From NCBI RefSeq assembly GCF_001940455.1, contig NZ_MKQR01000018.1, positions 243,653 to 307,652 of the forward strand: a DNA stretch of 64,000 nt. Reading direction: 5' to 3'. The notes under the pieces are model-generated. The model was given only the letters and a program-made list of their open reading frames with translations. It was not told the DNA's origin and searched no databases. This document shows, piece by piece, positions 1 to 8,094 of the stretch. A program made the translations under genes and the position numbers. Each line of letters starts with the position of its first letter. Position 1 is the stretch's first letter. The DNA is from Actinokineospora bangkokensis. Lineage in GTDB: Bacteria; Actinomycetota; Actinomycetes; Mycobacteriales; Pseudonocardiaceae.

Positions 1-1
1 G

Positions 2-367
2 ATCGACCTGCGCACGACCGCGGAGTCGTTGCAGGTCCAGCAGTCCGGGCAGTACGACTTCCTCTGGTACAACACCACCCGCGCCGACCCGGACATCCTG
101 CGCCAGCTGTTCTCCACCAAGGCGGGCAACCGCGCCAAGATCGCCCCGGGTGAGCTCGACACCGCGCTCGACGCCCAGGCCGCCACCGTCGACGCCGCCC
201 AGCGCGGGCCCGCGGCGGAGCGGGCCCAGCGCCTCATCGTCGAGCAGGCGTACGCGATCCCGGTGTTCGAGCTGACCCAGGTGCTCGGCGTCGGGCCGAA
301 GGCGCACGGCATCGAGTTCGAGGCGTCGTCGCGGCTGCGGCTGTTCGACGCCTGGGTGTCGCCGTGA
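2..367 (+). CDS. ABC transporter substrate-binding protein, family 5 (3' end only)
   Basis: Only the last 121 residues are inside the window; the start lies upstream. The sequence has the C-terminal features of peptide/nickel-type solute-binding proteins (SBP_bac_5): a W-Y-N-T-T-R-A-D-P-D stretch, a helix with A-E-R-A-Q-R-L-I-V-E-Q, then A-Y-A-I-P-V-F and a final L-F-D-A-W-V. Such proteins are secreted lipoproteins that hand a ligand to the membrane permeases. The stop overlaps the GTG of the next permease gene by 4 bases, so the operon is translationally coupled. The ligand cannot be read from this fragment; the two flavin monooxygenases downstream suggest a small sulfur- or nitrogen-containing organic compound rather than a peptide, but that is inference. 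Confidence 0.85.
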   Translation: MDLRTTAESLQVQQSGQYDFLWYNTTRADPDILRQLFSTKAGNRAKIAPGELDTALDAQAATVDAAQRGPAAERAQRLIVEQAYAIPVFELTQVLGVGPKAHGIEFEASSRLRLFDAWVSP

Positions 368-1332
368 GCCACGCCCTCCCGGCGGGGCGGGTGCTGCGCA
401 GGCTCGGGCAGGCGGTGGTGGTGCTGTGGGCGGCGTTCACGCTGTCGTTCGCGGTGCTCTACCTGCTGCCCGGCGACGCGGTGCTCACCAAGCTCGGCGC
501 GGGCGACGCGGGGGTCACCGCGTCGCCCGCGGAGCTGGCCGCCGTCCGCGCCGAGTACGGGTTGGACGACCCGGTGCTGGTGCAGTACGGCAAGCGCTTG
601 CTGGCCGCGCTGCGCGGGGACTTCGGCACGTCGGTGACCACCGGCGACGACGCCACGCACATGGTGCTCGCCGCGCTGCCGCCGACCCTGGCGGTGACCG
701 GGCTGGCGCTGGTGCTGGCGGTGCTGCTCGGCGGCGGCGTCGCGGTCGCGGGCACCTACACCCGGCGCCGGTGGCTGGCCGACCTGCTGCTCTCGCTGCC
801 CCCGCTGGGCACGGCGCTGCCGACGTTCTGGGTGGGCCTGGTGCTGATCCAGGTGTTCTCCTTCCAGCTGCGGCTGCTGCCCGCGCTGGGCTCCGACGGG
901 TTCGACGCGCTGCTGCTGCCCGCGGTGACCCTGGCCCTGCCCACCGGGGCGGTGGTGGCGCAGGTGCTGGCCAAGAGCCTGCGCACCCAACTGGCCGAAC
1001 CGCACGTCGACGTGGTGCTGGCCAAGGGCGCCAGCCGGGCGCGAGTCCACTTCGGACACGCGCTGCGCGGCGCCGCGCTGCCCGCGCTGACCCTGGTCGG
1101 GGTGGTGGCGGGCAACCTGCTCGCCGGGTCGGTGGTCACCGAGGTGGTGTTCTCCCGCGACGGGGTCGGTCGGGTCACCGCGACCGCCGTCGCCGCGCAG
1201 GACACCCCGGTGGTGCAGGCCGTCGTGGTGCTGGCGGCGTTCTTCTTCGTGGTGGTGAACCTGGCCGTGGACCTGCTCTACCCGGTGCTGGACCCGCGGC
1301 TGGTCGAGCGGCGGGAGGTGGCCCGTGGTTGA
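364..1332 (+). CDS. ABC transporter permease, DppB/OppB type
   Basis: A 322-residue inner-membrane permease with the DppB/OppB layout: an N-terminal membrane segment, a short extracytoplasmic loop, then five hydrophobic segments. The N-terminal T-L-S-F-A-V-L-Y-L-L-P-G-D-A and E-Y-G-L-D-D-P-V motifs are typical of this family. The cytoplasmic EAA loop is around residues 205-235 (A-K-G-A-S-R-A-R-V), where the ATPase docks. The GTG start overlaps the preceding stop as GTGA, and its own stop overlaps the next gene by 8 bases. It pairs with the following permease to form the membrane channel. Family assignment is firm; substrate is unknown. Confidence 0.93.
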   Translation: MSHALPAGRVLRRLGQAVVVLWAAFTLSFAVLYLLPGDAVLTKLGAGDAGVTASPAELAAVRAEYGLDDPVLVQYGKRLLAALRGDFGTSVTTGDDATHMVLAALPPTLAVTGLALVLAVLLGGGVAVAGTYTRRRWLADLLLSLPPLGTALPTFWVGLVLIQVFSFQLRLLPALGSDGFDALLLPAVTLALPTGAVVAQVLAKSLRTQLAEPHVDVVLAKGASRARVHFGHALRGAALPALTLVGVVAGNLLAGSVVTEVVFSRDGVGRVTATAVAAQDTPVVQAVVVLAAFFFVVVNLAVDLLYPVLDPRLVERREVARG

Positions 1333-2149
1333 CGTGCGCGCGCGGTCGGTGGTGCGGCGCCCCGGGTTGGCGCTGTCGGTGGCCGTGCTGGTGCTGGTGC
1401 TCCTCGCCGCGGTGCTGCCGGGGCTGTTCACCGACCAGGACCCGCTGGCCGGGGTGCCCGCCGAGCGGCTGCGGGGCCCGTCGTGGGAGCACTGGTTCGG
1501 CACCGACGAGACCGGCCGCGACCTGTTCACCCGGGTCGTGCACGGCACCGGCCTGTCGCTGCGGGCGACCGCGCTGGCGGTGGCGGTGGCCCTGCTGGCC
1601 GGGTCCGCGCTCGGGCTGCTCGCCGGGTTCCGCGGCGGGTGGCTGGACTCGGTGCTGATGCGGGTGGTCGACGTGCTCCAGGCGATCCCGGCGATCCTGC
1701 TGTCGCTGGCCCTGGTCACCGCGCTGGGCTTCGGCACGACGAACGTGGCCGTCGCGGTCGGGGTGTCCAACCTCGCCGCGTTCGCCCGGCTGATGCGGGC
1801 CGAGGTGCTGCGGGTGAGGTCCGGGGTGTTCGTCGAGGCGGCGCGGGCGGGCGGCGTGCGGTGGGGCGGGGTGCTGGGCAGGCACGTGCTGCCGCACGCG
1901 CTCGGGCCGGTGCTGGTGCTGGCCGCGCTCACCTTCGGCACCGCGGTGCTGGAGGTCTCGGCGCTGAGCTTCCTGGGCTTCGGGGCCACCCCGCCGACGC
2001 CAGAGTGGGGCGCGCTGGTGGCGGGCGGGCGCAGCTTCCTGGCCTCGGCGTGGTGGCTGACCACCTTCCCCGGGCTGGTGGTGGCCGTGGTGGTGCTGGC
2101 GGCGAACCGGGTGGGCCGGGCGCTGGACGACGAGCGGAGGACGGCGTGA
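1325..2149 (+). CDS. ABC transporter permease, DppC/OppC type
   Basis: A 274-residue permease of the DppC/OppC class and partner of the preceding DppB-type subunit. Near the N-terminus it has the H-W-F-G-T-D-E-T-G-R-D-L-F-T-R motif that is diagnostic for this subunit, followed by five to six hydrophobic segments. The EAA loop is at about residues 175-205 (A-A-R-A-G-G-V) and L-S-F-L-G-F-G-A precedes the last membrane segments. The GTG start lies inside the end of the upstream gene and the stop overlaps the GTG of the ATPase by 4 bases. Coupling of all four cistrons suggests fixed stoichiometry. Confidence 0.93.
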   Translation: MVDVRARSVVRRPGLALSVAVLVLVLLAAVLPGLFTDQDPLAGVPAERLRGPSWEHWFGTDETGRDLFTRVVHGTGLSLRATALAVAVALLAGSALGLLAGFRGGWLDSVLMRVVDVLQAIPAILLSLALVTALGFGTTNVAVAVGVSNLAAFARLMRAEVLRVRSGVFVEAARAGGVRWGGVLGRHVLPHALGPVLVLAALTFGTAVLEVSALSFLGFGATPPTPEWGALVAGGRSFLASAWWLTTFPGLVVAVVVLAANRVGRALDDERRTA

Positions 2150-3723
2150 GCGAGCTGCTGCGGATCGAGGACCTGCACGTGTCCTACCACCGCGACCTCC
2201 CCGCGGTGCGCGGGGTCGACCTGGCCGTGCGGCCGGGGCAGGTGGTCGCCGTGGTGGGCGAGTCCGGCTCGGGCAAGTCCACCACCGCGCACGCGGCCAT
2301 CGGGCTGCTGCCGCGCGGCGGGCGGGTCGACGCCGGGCGGATCACCTTCGCGGGCCGCGACATCACCCACCTCGGGGAGAAGCAGTGGCGGGGCGTGCGC
2401 GGCACCGGCATCGCGCTGGTCCCGCAGGACCCCACCGTGTCGCTCGACCCGCTCAAGCGGGTGGGCGAGCAGGTGGCCGAGGTGCTGCGCATCCACCGCC
2501 TCGCCCCGCGCGAGCGGCTGCGCGCGGCCACCGCCGAGCTGCTGGAGCGGGCCGGGGTGGACGAGCCGCTGCGGCGGGCCCGGCAGTACCCGCACGAGCT
2601 CTCCGGCGGCCTGCGCCAGCGGGTGCTCATCGCGGTGGCGCTGGCGGGCGCCCCCCGGCTGATCATCGCCGACGAGCCCACCAGCGCGCTGGACGTCACC
2701 GTGCAGCGCGGCATCCTCGACCACCTGCGCGGCCTGGCCGACGCGGGCACCGCGCTGCTGCTCATCACCCACGACCTCGGCATCGCCGCCGACCGGGCCG
2801 ACCACGTCGTCGTGATGTCCGACGGGCGGGTCGTCGAGCAGGGGCCCACCCGCGGGGTGCTCGGCGCGCCCGCCCACGACTACACCCGGGCGCTGCTGGC
2901 GGCCGCGCCGAGCCTGTCCGGCGAGCCGCTGCGCCCGCGCCGGGCCCCCGGGCCGGAGGTGCTGCTGGAGGTCAGCGGGCTGGGCAAGTCCTTCGGCGGG
3001 CGGGCCGCGGTCACCGACGTGTCGTTCACCCTCACCCGCGGCCGCACGCTGGCGCTGGTCGGGGAGTCCGGCTCGGGCAAGACCACCACCGCGCGCATCG
3101 CCGTGGGCCTGGAGACCCCCGACACCGGCACGGTCACCTTCGACGGCACCGACGTCACCGCCGCCCCGGCCCGGCGGCTGCGCGAGCTGCGCAGGCGGTT
3201 CCAGCTCGTCTACCAGAACCCCTACGCCTCGCTCGACCCGAAGTTCACCATCGCGGAGGTCATCACCGAGCCGCTGCGCGCGTTCGGGGTGGGCGACCGG
3301 GCGGGCAGGCGGGCGCGGGCGGCGGAGCTGCTCGACGAGGTGGCGCTGCCGGCGACCGCGCTCGACCGCAAGCCCGCCGAGCTCTCCGGCGGGCAGCGCC
3401 AGCGGGTCGCCATCGCCAGGGCGCTGGCGCTGCGGCCGGACCTGGTGGTGCTCGACGAGCCGGTGTCGGCGCTGGACGTGTCCGTGCAGGCGCAGATCCT
3501 CGACCTGCTGGTGCGGTTGCAGGACGAGCACGGGCTGACCTACCTGTTCATCACCCACGACCTCGCCGTGGTGCGGCAGGTCGCCGACGAGGTCGCGGTG
3601 CTGCGGCGCGGGCGGCTGGTCGAGCACGGGCCCGCCGACGACGTGCTCACCGCCCCGACCGCGGACTACACCCGCGAGCTGCTGGCCGCCATCCCCGGCA
3701 CGGCCGTCACCACGGCGCCGTGA
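2146..3723 (+). CDS. Fused double ABC ATPase (DppD-DppF type)
   Basis: A 525-residue cytoplasmic protein holding two complete ATP-binding cassettes that are separate DppD and DppF subunits in many bacteria. Both halves carry Walker A (G-E-S-G-S-G-K-S/T), a Q-loop (P-Q-D-P, then Y-Q-N-P), a signature motif (L-S-G-G-L-R-Q-R-V, then L-S-G-G-Q-R-Q-R-V), Walker B (A-D-E-P-T-S-A-L-D, then L-D-E-P-V-S-A-L-D) and a switch His (T-H-D-L). All catalytic residues are present in both halves, so two active sites are expected. The GTG start overlaps the permease stop. A much longer reading frame continues upstream in this frame, but it is the shadow of the permease gene. Confidence 0.94.
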   Translation: MSELLRIEDLHVSYHRDLPAVRGVDLAVRPGQVVAVVGESGSGKSTTAHAAIGLLPRGGRVDAGRITFAGRDITHLGEKQWRGVRGTGIALVPQDPTVSLDPLKRVGEQVAEVLRIHRLAPRERLRAATAELLERAGVDEPLRRARQYPHELSGGLRQRVLIAVALAGAPRLIIADEPTSALDVTVQRGILDHLRGLADAGTALLLITHDLGIAADRADHVVVMSDGRVVEQGPTRGVLGAPAHDYTRALLAAAPSLSGEPLRPRRAPGPEVLLEVSGLGKSFGGRAAVTDVSFTLTRGRTLALVGESGSGKTTTARIAVGLETPDTGTVTFDGTDVTAAPARRLRELRRRFQLVYQNPYASLDPKFTIAEVITEPLRAFGVGDRAGRRARAAELLDEVALPATALDRKPAELSGGQRQRVAIARALALRPDLVVLDEPVSALDVSVQAQILDLLVRLQDEHGLTYLFITHDLAVVRQVADEVAVLRRGRLVEHGPADDVLTAPTADYTRELLAAIPGTAVTTAP

Positions 3724-3733
3724 CCCCGGCGCC

Positions 3734-3778
3734 CCTGACCCCTACAACCCTCACCCCTACAACCCTCACCCCGACAGC
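3734..3778 (+). repeat. 15-bp direct repeat, three units
   Basis: Three head-to-tail 15-bp units of the form CCTSACCCCTACAAC, the third with two or three substitutions, start 10 bases after the ABC ATPase stop. The rest of the 216-bp gap to the next gene shows only that gene's ribosome site. The repeat has no dyad symmetry and does not look like a terminator. Confidence 0.75.
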
Positions 3779-3939
3779 CCTGGCACCAGAACCCTGACCG
3801 GCGCCCGGACCACCAGGCCCTGCCGCGGGCGAGCCGCTTTATTCCCGCCCGGCGCCCCCGTCCCAGTCCCTGGCTGACCGGGCGGGTGGTTCGCCGATCG
3901 GCGCACAATCGGGGGTGACCCCCGGAAGGAGATCCCGCC

Positions 3940-5061
3940 ATGACCCGAGGACAAGGGCCACACCTCGCCGTCGCGCTGGACGGCGCGGGGTGGCACCCCG
4001 CCGCGTGGCGGGAGCCGGACGCCCGGCCCGCCGAGCTGTTCACCGCCCGGTACTGGACCGACCTGGTGCTGGAGGCGCAGGCCGCGCTGCTCGACTTCGT
4101 CACCATCGAGGACACCCTGGCCCTGCAGCAGGGCGGGTCCCCCGAGGCCACCGACCGGGTGCGCGGGCGGCTGGACGCGGTGCTCATCGCCGCCAGGGTC
4201 GCCCCGGTCACCTCCGGCATCGGCCTGGTGCCCACCATCGTCACCACGCACACCGAGCCGTTCCACATCTCCAAGGCGATCGCGACCCTGGACTACGTCA
4301 GCACCGGGCGCGCGGGCGTGCGGGTGCGGGTGGGCCGCCCGCACGAGTACCCCCACTTCGGCCGCCGCGACCCCGAGCAGGACCGCACGGACCTGTTCGC
4401 CGAGGCCGCCGACTACGTCGAGGTCGTGCGCAGGCTGTGGGACAGCTGGGAGGACGACGCGGAGATCCGCGACGTGGCCACCGGCCGGTTCGTCGACCGG
4501 GACAAGCTGCACTACATCGACTTCGAGGGCGAGCACTTCTCGGTCAAGGGCCCGTCGATCACCCCGCGCCCGCCGCAGGGGCAGCCGCTGGTGACGGCCC
4601 TGGCCCACCAGGAGGTCCCGTTCCGGTTCGCGGAGCAGGCCGCCGACCTCGCCTACGTCACCCCGACCGACCGCGGCGACGCCGAGCGGATCGTGCAGCG
4701 GCTCTCCGCCCTGCCGCACGTGTTCGCCGACCTGGTGGTGTTCCTCGACCAGGAGCCCGGTGCCGCCGCCGACCGGCTGGCCCGGCTGGACGAGGCGGTC
4801 GGCAAGCCCTACGCCTCCGACGCGCACGTGTTCACCGGCACCCCGGCCGAGCTGGCCGACCTGCTGCTGGACTGGCACGCCGCGGGCGTCACCGGGTTCC
4901 GGCTGCGGCCGGGCGCGGTCCCGCACGACCTGGTGGCCATCACCCGGGGCCTGGTGCCGGAGCTGCGCGGGCGCGGGGCGTTCCGCACCGCCTACTCCGC
5001 CCCCACCCTGCGCGGGCTGCTCGGCCTGCCCCGCCCCGCCAACCGCTACGCGACGGTCTGA
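3940..5061 (+). CDS. LLM-class flavin-dependent oxidoreductase
   Basis: A 373-residue luciferase-like monooxygenase homologue. Residues 1-200 follow the TIM-barrel pattern of the family: D-F-V-T-I-E-D-T near residue 52, I-G-L-V-P-T near residue 91, and H-I-S-K-A-I-A-T-L-D-Y-V-S-T-G-R-A-G-V-R at about 108-127. The product would use reduced FMN and O2 to oxygenate a small substrate. The ATG is preceded by GGAAGGAG at good spacing. The gene ends 10 bp before a second, different LLM enzyme and follows an ABC importer on the same strand, so import followed by oxidative breakdown is the simplest reading. No specific substrate motif can be recognised. Confidence 0.88.
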   Translation: MTRGQGPHLAVALDGAGWHPAAWREPDARPAELFTARYWTDLVLEAQAALLDFVTIEDTLALQQGGSPEATDRVRGRLDAVLIAARVAPVTSGIGLVPTIVTTHTEPFHISKAIATLDYVSTGRAGVRVRVGRPHEYPHFGRRDPEQDRTDLFAEAADYVEVVRRLWDSWEDDAEIRDVATGRFVDRDKLHYIDFEGEHFSVKGPSITPRPPQGQPLVTALAHQEVPFRFAEQAADLAYVTPTDRGDAERIVQRLSALPHVFADLVVFLDQEPGAAADRLARLDEAVGKPYASDAHVFTGTPAELADLLLDWHAAGVTGFRLRPGAVPHDLVAITRGLVPELRGRGAFRTAYSAPTLRGLLGLPRPANRYATV

Positions 5062-5071
5062 GGAGGACCCG

Positions 5072-6409
5072 GTGAGCAAGCCGTTGAAGCAGATCCACCT
5101 GGCCGCCCACTTCCCCGGGGTGAACAACACGACCGTGTGGTCGGACCCGGAGGCGGGCAGCCACATCGACTTCAGCTCGTTCGTGCGGCTGGCCCAGACC
5201 GCCGAGCGGGCCAAGTTCGACCTGTTCTTCCTGGCCGAGGGCCTGCGGCTGCGCGAGCAGGGCGGGCAGATCTACGACCTCGACGTCGTCGGCCGCCCCG
5301 ACACCTTCACCGTGCTCGCCGCGCTGGCCGCGGTCACCGAGCGGCTGGGGCTGGCGGGCACGATCAACTCCACGTTCAACGAGCCGTTCGAGGTGGCCCG
5401 CCAGTTCGCCTCGCTGGACCACCTGTCCGCGGGCCGGGCGGCGTGGAACGTGGTCACCTCCTGGGACGCCTTCACCGGGGAGAACTTCCGCCGCGGCGGC
5501 TTCCTGCCCAAGGAGCAGCGCTACGAGCGCGCGGAGACCTTCATGCGCACCACCTGGGAGCTGTTCGACTCCTGGAAGGGCGACGAGGTGGTGGCCGACA
5601 AGGAGTCCGGGGTCTTCCTGTCCGACCCGGGCGCGGGCACCTTCGCCCACCACGACCACCACTTCGACATCTCCGGCCGCTTCACCGTCCCGCGCAGCCC
5701 GCAGGGCCGCCCGGTGATCCTGCAGGCGGGCGACTCCGACGAGGGCCGCGAGTTCGCCGCCGCCACCGCCGACGCCATCTTCTCCCGGCACGGCACCCTG
5801 GAGGCGGGCCAGGCGTTCTACCGCGACGTCAAGGGCAGGCTGGCCAAGCACGGTCGCCAGGAGCACCAGCTCAAGATCCTGCCCGCGGCCACCTTCGTGC
5901 TCGCCGACACCGACGCCGAGGCCGTGGACAAGGCCGCCGAGGTGCGCAAGCAGCAGGTGAGCCCGGCGACGGCGATCAAGTTCCTGGAGCAGCTGTGGAA
6001 CACCGACCTGTCCGCGCACGACCCGGACGGGCCGCTGCCCGCGTTCGACCCGGTGGTCAGCGATGACCTGATCTCCAAGGGCCGGGCCAGCGTCCGGATG
6101 TACCGCGACCCGGTGGCGACGGCGAACGAGTGGCGCGAGCTGGCCGCGGCCAAGGGGTTGAGCAGCCGCGAGGTCGTCATCGAGCAGACCGGGCGGCAGA
6201 ACTTCATCGGGTCCGCGGCCACCGTGGCCGACCAGATCAACGCGCTGGTGCAGGCGGACGCCGCGGACGGGTTCATCCTGGTGCCGCACGTGACCCCCGG
6301 CGGGCTGGACCGCTTCGCCGACGAGGTCGTGCCGCTGTTGCAGGAGAAGGGCGTGTTCCGCACCGAGTACACCGGCAGCACGCTGCGGGAGCACTTGGCG
6401 CTGGATTGA
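5072..6409 (+). CDS. LLM-class monooxygenase, NtaA/SnaA/DszA family
   Basis: A 445-residue FMNH2-dependent monooxygenase of the nitrilotriacetate / pristinamycin IIA / dibenzothiophene-sulfone group. It matches that family's size and carries its hallmarks: Q-I-H-L-A-A-H-F-P-G near the N-terminus, F-D-L-F-F-L-A-E, L-A-A-V-T-E-R-L-G-L-A-G-T, F-A-S-L-D-H-L-S-A-G-R-A-A-W-N-V-V-T-S, and P-R-S-P-Q-G-R-P-V-I-L-Q-A-G before the C-terminal part. The GTG start is supported by AGGAGGA at 5061-5067. It belongs to the transcription unit beginning with the ABC importer. Relatives act on sulfones, EDTA-like chelates or alkyl sulfides; which applies here is open. Confidence 0.9.
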   Translation: MSKPLKQIHLAAHFPGVNNTTVWSDPEAGSHIDFSSFVRLAQTAERAKFDLFFLAEGLRLREQGGQIYDLDVVGRPDTFTVLAALAAVTERLGLAGTINSTFNEPFEVARQFASLDHLSAGRAAWNVVTSWDAFTGENFRRGGFLPKEQRYERAETFMRTTWELFDSWKGDEVVADKESGVFLSDPGAGTFAHHDHHFDISGRFTVPRSPQGRPVILQAGDSDEGREFAAATADAIFSRHGTLEAGQAFYRDVKGRLAKHGRQEHQLKILPAATFVLADTDAEAVDKAAEVRKQQVSPATAIKFLEQLWNTDLSAHDPDGPLPAFDPVVSDDLISKGRASVRMYRDPVATANEWRELAAAKGLSSREVVIEQTGRQNFIGSAATVADQINALVQADAADGFILVPHVTPGGLDRFADEVVPLLQEKGVFRTEYTGSTLREHLALD

Positions 6410-6430
6410 GCCCGGGTCGTGGCCCGGGGT

Positions 6431-6475
6431 GAGGGGGCGGTGGCGGGGGCGGTGGCGTCGCGCCACCGCCCCCTC
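6431..6475 (+). terminator. Hairpin terminator after LLM operon
   Basis: Perfect 15-bp arms (6431-6445 and 6461-6475) of GAGGGGGCGGTGGCG type with a GC-rich loop begin 21 bp after the LLM monooxygenase stop. There is no U-tract, as is usual for actinomycete terminators. Confidence 0.7.
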
Positions 6476-6556
6476 GCCGTCTTGCCGGGGCCGCGACCGA
6501 CCGGCTTGGAGCCGGGCCACCCCGCGTCGTATCGTGCGGCCGAGGAGGTGGGTCGG

Positions 6557-7993
6557 GTGATCCGGGTCGACGGCAGGACGTTGCGGTGCGCGGACGTGGT
6601 GCGCGCGGCGGGGTCCGAGGGGCCACTGTGGATCGACGTCTCCACCGCGGCGGTGCGCGCCGCCGAGCAGGCCTGGAAGCTGGCCGGTGAGCTGTCCACC
6701 CGGCGGGTGATCTACGGGCGCACCACCGGGGTCGGGGCGAACAAGGACGACGCGGTCGACGACTCCGCCGAGCACGGCTCGCGGATCCTGCGCAGCCACG
6801 CGGGCGGCGCCGGGGAGCTGATGCCCGCCGGTCAGGTGCGCGGGATGCTGCTCATCCGGCTCAACCAGCTCCTCGCCGCGCGGTCGGGGGTGGCGCCGGA
6901 CCTCATCTCGGCGCTGGCGCAGGCGGTGGGCACCGGGTCGCTGCCGGTGGTGCACTCGGTGGGGGCCATCGGCACCGGCGACCTCACCGCCCTGGCGGAG
7001 ACGGCGCTGGCGCTGACCGGGGAGCGGCCGTGGCAGCGCGGCGGGGTGCCGCCGGTGGCGATCCAGGCCGGGGACGCGCTGGGGTTCCTCAGCAGCAACG
7101 CGGCCACGCTGGCGGAGGCGACGCTGGCGGCGATGGAGTTCGACACGCTGTGCCGGGCGGCGAACGCGGTGGCGGCGCTGAGCTACGTGGCCCTCGACGG
7201 CAACCCGGAGGCCTACGCGGCACCGGTGCACGAGGCGCGCCCGCACGCCGGGCAGGTCGCGTGCGCGGCGCAGGTGCGGCGGCTGCTGGGGCTGCACTCG
7301 GCGCCCAAGCCGGGGCGGCGGATCCAGGACCCGTTCGGGCTGCGGGCGTTCCCGCAGGTGCAGGGGCCCGCGGTGGACGCGGTGCACTACCTGCGCGACG
7401 TGCTGGCCATCGAGATCAACGCGGGCACGGAGAACCCGCTGATCTCCACCGTCCACTCCGACGCCTACCACCACGCCCACTTCCACACCGCCTACGTCTC
7501 CACCGCGCTCGACCAGGCCAGGGCGACGCTGCACCAGTCGGCCGAGCTGTCGGTGGCGCGCCTGGGCGACCTGCTGGAACCGGACTTCACCGGCCTGCGC
7601 GCGTTCCTGGCGGCGGGCCCGCCGGGCAGCAGCGGGCTGATGATCCTGGAGTACGTGGCCCACGACGCGCTGGCCGGGCTGCGGGCGGCGGCGCTGCCCT
7701 CGACCCTGGGGTCGGCGGTGATCTCGCGGGGCATGGAGGACCACGCCAGCTTCTCCACCCAGTCGGCGCGGGCGGCGACCGCGGCCGCGGCGGGCTACCG
7801 GCAGGTGCTCGCCTGCGAGCTGCTGGCCGCCGTGCGCGCGCTGCGGCTGCGGCAGGCGGACCTGGTGGACCTGCCCGTGCGCGCGGCGTTCGAGCTGGCG
7901 GACGAGGCGCTGGACCCCGGCCTCGACGACCGGCCGCTCACCGCCGACATCGCCAGGGCCGCCGCCCTGCTGGACGCGCTCGCGGCGGTGTAG
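6557..7993 (+). CDS. Aromatic amino acid ammonia-lyase homologue with altered MIO triad
   Basis: A 478-residue member of the histidine/phenylalanine ammonia-lyase fold. Conserved features include Y-G-R-T-T-G-V-G near residue 55, the G-A-I-G-T-G-D-L-T-A-L-A segment near residue 137, Q-D-P-F-G-L-R-A-F-P-Q-V-Q-G near residue 257 and N-A-G-T-E-N-P-L-I near residue 290. In classical enzymes an Ala-Ser-Gly triad cyclises to the electrophilic MIO cofactor; here the aligned triad reads Gly-Thr-Gly. The second-shell Tyr of the Q-D-x-Y motif is Phe. The reaction may therefore be altered or lost. The GTG start is chosen because GAGGAGG lies 8 nt upstream. The gene stands alone, without hut genes nearby. 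Confidence 0.85.
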   Translation: MIRVDGRTLRCADVVRAAGSEGPLWIDVSTAAVRAAEQAWKLAGELSTRRVIYGRTTGVGANKDDAVDDSAEHGSRILRSHAGGAGELMPAGQVRGMLLIRLNQLLAARSGVAPDLISALAQAVGTGSLPVVHSVGAIGTGDLTALAETALALTGERPWQRGGVPPVAIQAGDALGFLSSNAATLAEATLAAMEFDTLCRAANAVAALSYVALDGNPEAYAAPVHEARPHAGQVACAAQVRRLLGLHSAPKPGRRIQDPFGLRAFPQVQGPAVDAVHYLRDVLAIEINAGTENPLISTVHSDAYHHAHFHTAYVSTALDQARATLHQSAELSVARLGDLLEPDFTGLRAFLAAGPPGSSGLMILEYVAHDALAGLRAAALPSTLGSAVISRGMEDHASFSTQSARAATAAAAGYRQVLACELLAAVRALRLRQADLVDLPVRAAFELADEALDPGLDDRPLTADIARAAALLDALAAV

Positions 7994-8002
7994 CCGCGAC
8001 CC

Positions 8003-8033
8003 GGGTGCCGGGCAGCCTGGGTGCACGGCACCC
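8003..8033 (+). terminator. Weak hairpin after lyase gene
   Basis: An 8-bp stem, GGGTGCCG at 8003-8010 with CGGCACCC at 8026-8033, lies 10 bp after the lyase stop. It is a possible terminator between the lyase and the dehydrogenase gene. Confidence 0.4.
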
Positions 8034-8094
8034 TGGTTGGCCGTGGCGGTCCGCAGAACACTCGGTGGCGACGGGAACCGAGGAGGAGGACCCC

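Noticed and set aside
4940..8026. A 1,028-codon minus-strand frame opposite the LLM and lyase genes
   Set aside because: Composition is Arg/Gly/Val/Gln-biased, no ribosome site, and the plus-strand genes have clear family motifs throughout.
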